From positions 1 through 8,696 of the forward strand of contig NZ_JBFJTH010000158.1 in assembly GCF_041625495.1 (NCBI RefSeq): a DNA stretch of 8,696 bases, written 5' to 3'. How positions within the stretch are numbered: position 1 is the stretch's first letter; each line of letters opens with the position of its first letter. The notes under the pieces were generated by a model. That model was not told the origin of the DNA. It was given only the letters and a program-made list of their open reading frames with translations, and searched no databases. The translations under genes and the position numbers were made by a program. The stretch comes from Litorivivens sp041625495. Lineage in GTDB: Bacteria > Pseudomonadota > Gammaproteobacteria > Pseudomonadales > Spongiibacteraceae. This document shows positions 1 through 5,735 of the stretch, in pieces.

Positions 1-2
1 AT

Positions 3-113
3 GCGCGCTTGAAAAAGGGCGCCAGTGGCGGCATGAAAACCGCGCCGGCGGAACAGGTGGGGGCGATGGTTGAGGCTTATCTGTACGAAGCTCAGCGGAG
101 TTTACCGCAATAG
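3..113 (+). CDS. C-terminal end of an unidentified protein (5' part outside window)
   Basis: The third forward frame is open from the left edge to a TAG at 111-113 and gives 36 residues ending in EAYLYEAQRSLPQ. The reading looks coding: codons are GC-rich at the third position like the neighbouring genes, the other two forward frames are soon closed, and the end is an amphipathic, helix-like stretch. It runs in the same direction as the transporter that follows, with 79 bp between its stop and that gene's chosen start, so the two could be co-transcribed. I do not recognise the family from so short a tail. The internal ATG at 33 is unlikely to be a real start. Confidence 0.5.
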   Translation, partial: ARLKKGASGGMKTAPAEQVGAMVEAYLYEAQRSLPQ

Positions 114-182
114 CAGTGTCTGCGGTTTTGTCCGCAAAGCGTGCGTTTCAATCACCTCACCGCCTCAAATAAAAACAACAAC

Positions 183-186
183 AGAG
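183..186 (+). promoter_or_regulatory. Probable ribosome binding site of the RND gene
   Basis: AGAG lies 6 nt before the ATG at 193. It is a modest Shine-Dalgarno match, but it supports this start over the upstream in-frame ATG at 70. Confidence 0.45.
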
Positions 187-192
187 AATGCC

Positions 193-2589
193 ATGTCCAA
201 CAAACTCGTAGACCGAACTGATCGGGCCTTTGAATCGCTCGCTGCCTGGGCCATCAATCACCGGGCCATTGTTGCTATCTTCTGTCTGATACTGCTCGGC
301 GGCGGCCTGTACTTTTCCAGCAAGGTAGTAAGTGACAACAGCCTGGATGCTTATTTCGATCGCAGCGACTCTAGCTACAAAGCCTATATTGAATACCTTG
401 ACGAATTCCTCTCGGACGAAGTGGGCTACATTCTCTACCGCGTACCCGATTCACCGCACGGCCCATTTGATCTCGAGGCCATGAGAAAAATCCAGCTTCT
501 CACCGAAAGGCTGGAAAGCGACGTGCCTTTTGTACGCGATGTGACCAGTCTGACCAGTACGGAATTTATTCGCGCTGACGAGGACACCATTAACGTTGGC
601 AAACTGATGCGCAGAGTGCCACCTACTCAAGAAGAGCTTCTTGCTCTGCGCGATCTGGTGATGAGCCGACCGCTCTATGTGGATTATCTGATCGATAAAA
701 CTGGTCAGTACGCGGCCATTATTCTGGAAATGGACAAGAGCAGCGTTGATCTGCTTGACGATATTATCTACGACCCGGAGAAAGGCACGGCGCTGGATAA
801 TCTCTATCCGCAGGTTAGCGATGCAGCGATTCGCACGATTATTGCCAGTCCGGAGTTTGATGGTATCGAGTTTTTCCAGACCGGTGATGTGGCCATGAAC
901 GCGGCCTACAACAATGTATTTATGCAGGATTCTTCGGTCGGTATCCCATTGACATTTTTACTGCTGGCGGTGTTTTCGCTGATACTATTCCGGGCCAGTT
1001 TGCTGGGGTTGCTCGGTCCGCTGGCCGTGGTCATTTTAAGCGTGGTGTTGGTCGCGGGTTTTATGGGCTTGTTCGGCTGGGTGTTGGGTATGTTTTTTGG
1101 CATTGTGCCCACCCTGATATCCGGAGTGGGGGTGGCCCAGTCGGTGCATATCATTCTGGAATACCAGCGTCGGCTTGCACAGGGGAACAGTCGCGCTGAC
1201 GCCGTACAGGGCGCCATTGGCAAAGTTGGCGGTGCCTGTCTGATGGCGGCGATCACAACAGCCATGGGCTTTCTGGTGATGTCGGTGTCTGAGTTGAAAG
1301 CCCTGAGTGAAATGGCGATCTATGCAGCCATTGGCGTGATGTGCACGTTTGTTTTATCCACCACCTTATTGGTGGTTTTTCTGGGCAGCGGTAAAACAAA
1401 AAAGGCCACCGGAAAGGCCTATGTACAGCCTTTTGTGCTGAAAGCGGTGGACTGGTGCGCGGCGGTTTCGGTGCGTTACCCGCGCCGGCTGGTAGCCATT
1501 GGCGCCTTTGTTCTCGGCGCAAGTGTGGTGGGTACAACCCTGCTGAAAGTGGATTTCAATTTTCTTGAAGAATTCAAACCTCATGTGGAGTGGCGCAAAC
1601 ATACCGAGATAGTAGAGCAGGTGATGGGGGGCGTGCTGAGTGTGGTATACATTTTCGACACCCAGCGCGCTGACGGCATTAAAGATCCGGAGTTTCTGAA
1701 AGCCATCGAAGCGCTTCAGGAATTCAGCGAGGCTCAGCCCTTTGTGCAAAATTCTTTCTCAGTGGCGGATTTGCAAAAGGATATCAATCGCAGTTTTCAC
1801 GGTGACAACCCGGAGTTCTATCGGCTGGCCGATGACCAGCAGCTCATCTCGCAATACTTTTTCGTGTATGAGCTGTCGGGTGGCAAGGAAGTCTATGACT
1901 TCGTTTCTCACGATTACGCAAAGGCGGTGGTCGAACTGCGTGTGAAAATGACCGATTCGCGCAACTTGAAAAAGCTGTTGTCGGATATTGATAACTATCT
2001 GGAACAGAACCCGGTGCCGGGGGCTGCGGTTAAAAAGACCGGCGTCGGCCTGATGTGGGTCAAGATGGCCGAGTACATTAGCCACACGCAGATCGTTGGT
2101 TACAGCCTGATCTTTCTGGGCGTTGCCGTCATCCTCTGTGTTGCTTTTGGATCCATTAAAGTTGGTATGTTGTCGATGATTCCCAATATCGCACCGGTGC
2201 TGGTGGTGATGGGCGTCATGGGCTGGCTGGACATGCATCTGGATTACGTCAAGCTGCTGCTGGCCACCATCGCCATTGGCATAGCGGTGGATGACACCAT
2301 TCACTTAATGATCAACCTGCGGCGGCAGTTTTTGAAAACCGGCAACTATGCGCAGGCGGTTGACCTGGCGTTGAAAGATGTGGGGCCAGCCCTGATGATT
2401 ACCACCATTATTCTGATAGGCGCATTTTCCTGCTACCTGTTGTCGAGCATGGCGATCATCTCCAGCTTTGGTCTGTTGCTGTCTGCGGCAATTCTGGTGG
2501 CTTTGCTTGCGGACCTGCTGTTTATGCCGGCGCTGGTGTTGTTGACCAAGCCGTTTGGGCCGGAGCCGGGCGTCGATTCGCCGAGATGA
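193..2589 (+). CDS. RND superfamily transporter, MMPL / HAE-3-like (putative lipid or hydrophobe exporter)
   Basis: The 798-residue inner-membrane protein shows the duplicated RND plan: TM1 (about 25-43), a periplasmic loop (about 44-245), a hydrophobic block of about five helices (about 250-398), a single helix near 432-452, a second periplasmic loop (about 453-630), and a final helix block (about 633-786). The motif GIAVDDTIH (696-704) is the proton-relay signature of MMPL/SSD-type RND proteins. The length fits the short single-polypeptide HAE-3/MMPL group, not the roughly 1050-residue AcrB pumps. The open frame extends back to an ATG at 70, but that would overlap the preceding gene and add a tail untypical of the family. 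The ATG at 193 has an AGAG at 183-186 and is followed directly by the expected short cytoplasmic segment and TM1. The 79 bp upstream is relatively AT-rich near the start; no convincing promoter can be read. The substrate cannot be told; family members move lipids and other hydrophobic compounds. The gene converges on the P450 operon. Confidence 0.88.
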   Translation: MSNKLVDRTDRAFESLAAWAINHRAIVAIFCLILLGGGLYFSSKVVSDNSLDAYFDRSDSSYKAYIEYLDEFLSDEVGYILYRVPDSPHGPFDLEAMRKIQLLTERLESDVPFVRDVTSLTSTEFIRADEDTINVGKLMRRVPPTQEELLALRDLVMSRPLYVDYLIDKTGQYAAIILEMDKSSVDLLDDIIYDPEKGTALDNLYPQVSDAAIRTIIASPEFDGIEFFQTGDVAMNAAYNNVFMQDSSVGIPLTFLLLAVFSLILFRASLLGLLGPLAVVILSVVLVAGFMGLFGWVLGMFFGIVPTLISGVGVAQSVHIILEYQRRLAQGNSRADAVQGAIGKVGGACLMAAITTAMGFLVMSVSELKALSEMAIYAAIGVMCTFVLSTTLLVVFLGSGKTKKATGKAYVQPFVLKAVDWCAAVSVRYPRRLVAIGAFVLGASVVGTTLLKVDFNFLEEFKPHVEWRKHTEIVEQVMGGVLSVVYIFDTQRADGIKDPEFLKAIEALQEFSEAQPFVQNSFSVADLQKDINRSFHGDNPEFYRLADDQQLISQYFFVYELSGGKEVYDFVSHDYAKAVVELRVKMTDSRNLKKLLSDIDNYLEQNPVPGAAVKKTGVGLMWVKMAEYISHTQIVGYSLIFLGVAVILCVAFGSIKVGMLSMIPNIAPVLVVMGVMGWLDMHLDYVKLLLATIAIGIAVDDTIHLMINLRRQFLKTGNYAQAVDLALKDVGPALMITTIILIGAFSCYLLSSMAIISSFGLLLSAAILVALLADLLFMPALVLLTKPFGPEPGVDSPR

Positions 2590-2590
2590 T

Positions 2591-2656
2591 TTCGCGGGCT
2601 GGCCCGCTCCCACTGTCCTTACAGAACGCAAATGTGGGAGTGAACCGCCTCGCGAA
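2591..2656. repeat. REP doublet (REPIN/BIME-like inverted pair) between convergent genes
   Basis: The left arm (2591-2613) starts TTCGCG, contains a perfect 6-bp stem GCGGGC/GCCCGC with a 2-nt loop (2594-2607), and ends in CTCCCAC. The right arm (2634-2656) is its inverted counterpart: GTGGGAG at 2634-2640 and CGCGAA at 2651-2656. The arms therefore pair at both ends (TTCGCG with CGCGAA, CTCCCAC with GTGGGAG), while the right arm's own inner stem is degenerate. A palindrome beginning TTCGCGGG and ending CCCGCTCCCAC is the well-known form of Pseudomonas-type REP sequences, and two inverted copies about 20 bp apart make the REPIN arrangement. It fills nearly the whole gap between the transporter stop (2589) and the P450 stop (2662). 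RNA from either strand would fold strongly, so it may also limit read-through or 3' decay of both convergent transcripts. That role is inferred; no T-tract follows either arm. Confidence 0.75.
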
Positions 2657-2661
2657 CTGAC

Positions 2662-3924
2662 CTACCAAACCAGATTCAGTGAATCGACACCCACAATAAA
2701 GCCGGCGTGAAATTGCGGTGGCTTGCTCGGGTCAATCCGGAAGGTCGGAACCTTCTTGAGCAGTTCTTCATAGAGAATGCGCAGTTCCACCTTCGCCAGA
2801 TAGGCGCCCAGGCAGTAGTGGGGGCCGCTGTTAAAGCTGATATGTTCCTTTTTGTTGGGACGGTCGATGTCCACTTTTTCCGGGTTTTCAAACTTCGTGG
2901 GATCGAGGTTGGCACCGTGCAGGAACATATAGATCACGTCATTCTTTTTGAAATTCACCCCGTGCAATTCAGTTGAGGTCAGTGCCCTGCGCGGCGGCGT
3001 GGCAATGGCATAGCGACGCAGAATTTCGTCGATAGCGTCGTCAATCCGGTCAGGGTTATCCCGCAATTGCTGCTGCAATTCCTGATCAATGGCGAGATGA
3101 TGTACGCCAAAACCGATGCCTTGTACCACGGTGTCGAGTCCACCGAGAAACAGGGTGACTGCAAGGTTTTCGATGTCATGCAGTTCAATGGGTTTGCCGT
3201 TGATTTCCGTTTGCCAAAGCTTGCTGATCAGGTCGTCTTTTGGGTTGTTTTTGCGATCTATTAACGTGTCTCTCAGTACATCCACGATGCCGAGCAAGGT
3301 CGTAAGCTTTACGAGATTGCTGGTAACTTCGGTAGTGCCCTGCATATGTTCTTTCAGTAATGCCCGGTATTCCGGTAGATTTTCGAGGGGTAAACCAAAT
3401 ATTTGTAGAAACAGTTGTACCGGCAAGGGCTCAGCAACTGTACTGATAAACTCGCATTGGCCTTTGTCGGCAATGGTATCGAGCAAGCCCTGCGCCGACT
3501 GTCGGAATCCCTCTTCCAGTTGTCGAATATTTTTGGGGGAGAAGACGGACGTCAGCGGTCGCCGGTACTGGGAATGTAGCGGTGGGTCGACCAGCAGCGG
3601 AAAGGGCATGGGAATGCGGGGTGTCTTTATGCCAATGTTGGCGAGAAATTTTTGTATTTTGGCAATCGCATGCATCCAGCTATGAGGAACCACCTCATTG
3701 GAAAACACTTTCGGGGTGCTGCCAATCTCGAAGGTGGCGTCAAAGCCCTGAGTAACCCAATGGCCGCCATTGCAGGGGGTCCAGAAAATCGGTGGCGCCT
3801 GCTCGGTCAGATCCTTGACCCGTTTGAAGGGGTTGCGCTGGTATTCCTCGTCCAGAAACATATCAAATTCGTAAACCAATTCCGTCGGTACATGGCGTGG
3901 TTTGCGTGCGCGTCGGTTAGCCAT
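2662..3924 (-). CDS. Cytochrome P450, P450cam (CYP101)-like class I
   Basis: The 420-residue soluble haem monooxygenase has no membrane anchor. Landmarks in order: CNGGHW (51-56), as in P450cam; DPPLHSQYRR (113-122), the DPPxHxxxR helix C motif; the I-helix GGLDTVV (261-267), with the Asp264-Thr265 pair used for oxygen activation; EILR (300-303), the ExxR motif; and the haem loop FNSGPHYCLG (364-373), with Cys371 as the iron ligand. The end, GFIVGVDSLNLVW, matches the P450cam C terminus (GIVSGVQALPLVW) almost position for position. The region matching P450cam Tyr96, the camphor hydrogen-bond donor, reads PMPFPLLVDPP and has no Tyr, and the stretch before it (about 80-105) is longer. The substrate is thus probably lipophilic but not bound like camphor. 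It should need a ferredoxin and a reductase, which are not seen here. It is the last gene of the operon, 24 bp after the second SDR, with a good AGAGGAAG site (3932-3939) before its ATG. Confidence 0.93.
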   Translation of the reverse strand: MANRRARKPRHVPTELVYEFDMFLDEEYQRNPFKRVKDLTEQAPPIFWTPCNGGHWVTQGFDATFEIGSTPKVFSNEVVPHSWMHAIAKIQKFLANIGIKTPRIPMPFPLLVDPPLHSQYRRPLTSVFSPKNIRQLEEGFRQSAQGLLDTIADKGQCEFISTVAEPLPVQLFLQIFGLPLENLPEYRALLKEHMQGTTEVTSNLVKLTTLLGIVDVLRDTLIDRKNNPKDDLISKLWQTEINGKPIELHDIENLAVTLFLGGLDTVVQGIGFGVHHLAIDQELQQQLRDNPDRIDDAIDEILRRYAIATPPRRALTSTELHGVNFKKNDVIYMFLHGANLDPTKFENPEKVDIDRPNKKEHISFNSGPHYCLGAYLAKVELRILYEELLKKVPTFRIDPSKPPQFHAGFIVGVDSLNLVW

Positions 3925-3931
3925 CGTAATG

Positions 3932-3939
3932 CTTCCTCT
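3932..3939 (-). promoter_or_regulatory. Ribosome binding site of the P450 gene
   Basis: On the minus strand AGAGGAAG precedes the ATG at 3924-3922 by 7 nt, the strongest Shine-Dalgarno match in the operon. It fixes the P450 start and suggests independent initiation rather than dependence on coupling. Confidence 0.65.
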
Positions 3940-3948
3940 GTATGGGGC

Positions 3949-4866
3949 TCAGCGTTCCAGAATGCTCTGGTCGCCGGTTGAAGGTGAAAATATGTCGTGT
4001 TCGCGGCGAAACAGCCGCGCCCAAATGTTTTCCTGCCCTTGCAGCGATATCAGTCGCTGTAGCAAGGGCATGGCAGCCGTGCCGGGCCCGATGAGGTAGA
4101 GCGGGCGGAAGCGTTTTTTTGTAATGATTTTTCGGTACACGATCTCGGTAAAGTACTCTGGCGTGTAGGCACTGACACGAGTATTGCGTTTCATTAGCTC
4201 ATCCGCGTCGATAAATTTATGCCGATACTGGCTGCGCAGTGATTCCGGAATGGCTTGCCATTGCTCAGCGCCCTTGTGCTCATTGTCGGTCATGGGTGTG
4301 GCAATTGAGCCGGGATCGAGAGTGGTAACCTGGACCTCAAAGGGGGCCATTTCCAGTCGTAGGTGTGCACTGGCGGTTTTGAATGCCTGTTTGGAAACGG
4401 TATACGCTGCCGCCATTGGAAAGGTCATCAGGGTGGAGGACGAGGCCACGTTAATTACGCGACCTTTGCCGCCGGCGGGGTAGTGCCCGTGCCGTAGCAA
4501 TGGCATGCAGGCGCGGATTACCCGTAGCGGCCCGTAGAGGTTTATGTCCATCGCCTGCAGATAGGCGTTTAGATCTGCGGCTTCCACGACACCACCGCTG
4601 GTAAAACAGCCTGCATTGTTGATCAGCAGATCCAGACGGTTACCGGTAGCCTGTGCTATCAGGTTTGCCGCCTTGTGTACTAGCTCAGTTGACGCAATGT
4701 CGCACTGGATTGGTCTCACTGCTGGGTGTTTATACCAGCTGGCGGATTCGGGCGGTGAGGAGCGGTAGCCCGCAAAAACCTGCCAGCCACTGTTTGCCAA
4801 TTTGCTGACCAGCCCCGCTCCAATACCCGTGGCCGCGCCGGTGATGAAAACCGATGGTGTGCTCAT
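3949..4866 (-). CDS. Classical short-chain dehydrogenase/reductase (17beta-HSD/RDH-like, extended C-terminus)
   Basis: The 305-residue cytoplasmic NAD(P)-dependent oxidoreductase has a Rossmann fold seen as TGAATGIG (9-16), the acidic CDI at 55-57, NNAG (83-86), the structural Asn at 109, Ser142-144, the catalytic YTVSK (Tyr155, Lys159) and DPGSIATPM (184-192). An Arg after the second strand (GYRS, Arg35) hints at NADP(H) over NAD(H), but this is weak evidence. The protein is longer than the usual 250 residues; its C-terminal 90 residues carry a substrate-binding lobe with a hydrophobic stretch (about 256-275), as in steroid- and retinol-type SDRs. Its start shares one base with the stop of the previous SDR (TGATG), which indicates translational coupling; only a weak CAGG precedes it. 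The likely role is alcohol/ketone interconversion on a lipophilic molecule in the same pathway as the P450. The substrate cannot be assigned. Confidence 0.88.
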   Translation of the reverse strand: MSTPSVFITGAATGIGAGLVSKLANSGWQVFAGYRSSPPESASWYKHPAVRPIQCDIASTELVHKAANLIAQATGNRLDLLINNAGCFTSGGVVEAADLNAYLQAMDINLYGPLRVIRACMPLLRHGHYPAGGKGRVINVASSSTLMTFPMAAAYTVSKQAFKTASAHLRLEMAPFEVQVTTLDPGSIATPMTDNEHKGAEQWQAIPESLRSQYRHKFIDADELMKRNTRVSAYTPEYFTEIVYRKIITKKRFRPLYLIGPGTAAMPLLQRLISLQGQENIWARLFRREHDIFSPSTGDQSILER

Positions 4867-5735
4867 CAGCCAACCTGTGCCTGAAGCGCGGGTTTAGTCA
4901 GCGGTGTTGCGCCGGTTAACTGGCAGCTTTTCTCGTAGAGTGTCTGGCTTAGCCGGGCATTGCGCAGACGGGGGCTTTTTGGCAGTGGTCCCTGAGCTGA
5001 TACAAATTCTCCGGAACGGTCTTTCCAGTTTTCCGCCAGTGCCATTTCAAGAGTGAAGTTAGCTGAGGTCTCGGGTGATACCAACACCCGGCGCCAGAAG
5101 AAATAGATGGCCTTGGGAATGTTGCGGAAAAAGTCGGAATCAACAAACCCGGGATGAACCGCATTGCTAACGATATTGGCGGGTAAGCGCTGAGCCAACT
5201 CCTGACTGAAAAGCACATTGGCAAGTTTGGATTGGCCGTAGGCCGTTACACCCATCAGATAGGGGCTGCGGTCGCGAAAGTTTTTCTCGTTGATATTTCC
5301 CCATAGATGGCCGAGGGAAGACAGGTGAACAATGCGGGCATCCGGGGAGCGAGACAGCACGGGGATCAGCAAGTGAGTCAGCAGAAAGTGTCCCAGATAA
5401 TTCACCCCGAACTGCATTTCAAAACCTTCAGTGGTGTGTTCCAGCGTCGACGGCATCATGCCAGCGTTATTGATCAGAGCATCAATGTGATCAAATTCCT
5501 GTTCAATGCTGGCGGCAAACTGGCGGATGCTGTCAAAGGACGACAGGTCGAGAATTCGCACCAGCACGTCAGCGCCAGGAACGGCATCCACAATCGTCTG
5601 GCGAGCCGCATCGGCCTTGCTCTGGTTGCGACAGGCCATAATCACGCGCTGGCCTTCTTTCGCAGCCTGCAGGGCAGTGGTATAGCCGATGCCGGCGTTG
5701 CTGCCCGTGATGATAAGAGTTTTTTGTTCGCTCAT
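4866..5735 (-). CDS. Short-chain dehydrogenase/reductase, retinol dehydrogenase / WWOX-like
   Basis: The 289-residue cytoplasmic SDR carries TGSNAGIG (10-17), the NADP-type sequence ACRN (34-37) as in vertebrate retinol dehydrogenases, LDLSS (62-66), NNAG (89-92), Asn112, Ser139-140, the catalytic YGQSK (Tyr166, Lys170) and HPG (194-196). The ACRN pattern with Arg36 predicts NADP(H). Bacterial members of this subgroup are annotated as light-dependent protochlorophyllide reductase-like or retinol dehydrogenase-like proteins, and their true substrates are mostly unknown. It is clearly not a recent duplicate of the next gene: the two share only SDR motifs. Its ATG overlaps the TGA of the PQQ dehydrogenase (ATGA), with an AAGAG at 5744-5748, so it is translated by coupling. 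It probably acts on an alcohol, aldehyde or ketone intermediate of the pathway. Confidence 0.88.
   Translation of the reverse strand: MSEQKTLIITGSNAGIGYTTALQAAKEGQRVIMACRNQSKADAARQTIVDAVPGADVLVRILDLSSFDSIRQFAASIEQEFDHIDALINNAGMMPSTLEHTTEGFEMQFGVNYLGHFLLTHLLIPVLSRSPDARIVHLSSLGHLWGNINEKNFRDRSPYLMGVTAYGQSKLANVLFSQELAQRLPANIVSNAVHPGFVDSDFFRNIPKAIYFFWRRVLVSPETSANFTLEMALAENWKDRSGEFVSAQGPLPKSPRLRNARLSQTLYEKSCQLTGATPLTKPALQAQVG

Noticed and set aside
121..136. Small hairpin TGCGG-N6-CCGCA after the first partial gene
   Set aside because: The stem is only 5 bp and no T-run follows it, so there is not enough to call a terminator or operator.
70..192. N-terminal extension of the RND protein from the ATG at 70
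   Set aside because: It would overlap the end of the preceding gene. The added residues are not typical of the family, and the ATG at 193 has a better context directly before the first membrane helix.
1759..2304. Minus strand open frame (181 codons) opposite the RND gene
   Set aside because: It is His/Gln-rich with no domain-like pattern and is entirely antisense to the transporter's conserved second half, so it is a shadow frame.
3116..3685. Plus strand open frame (189 codons) opposite the P450
   Set aside because: It is Ser/Cys-rich, has no family resemblance, and overlaps the P450 core motifs on the other strand.
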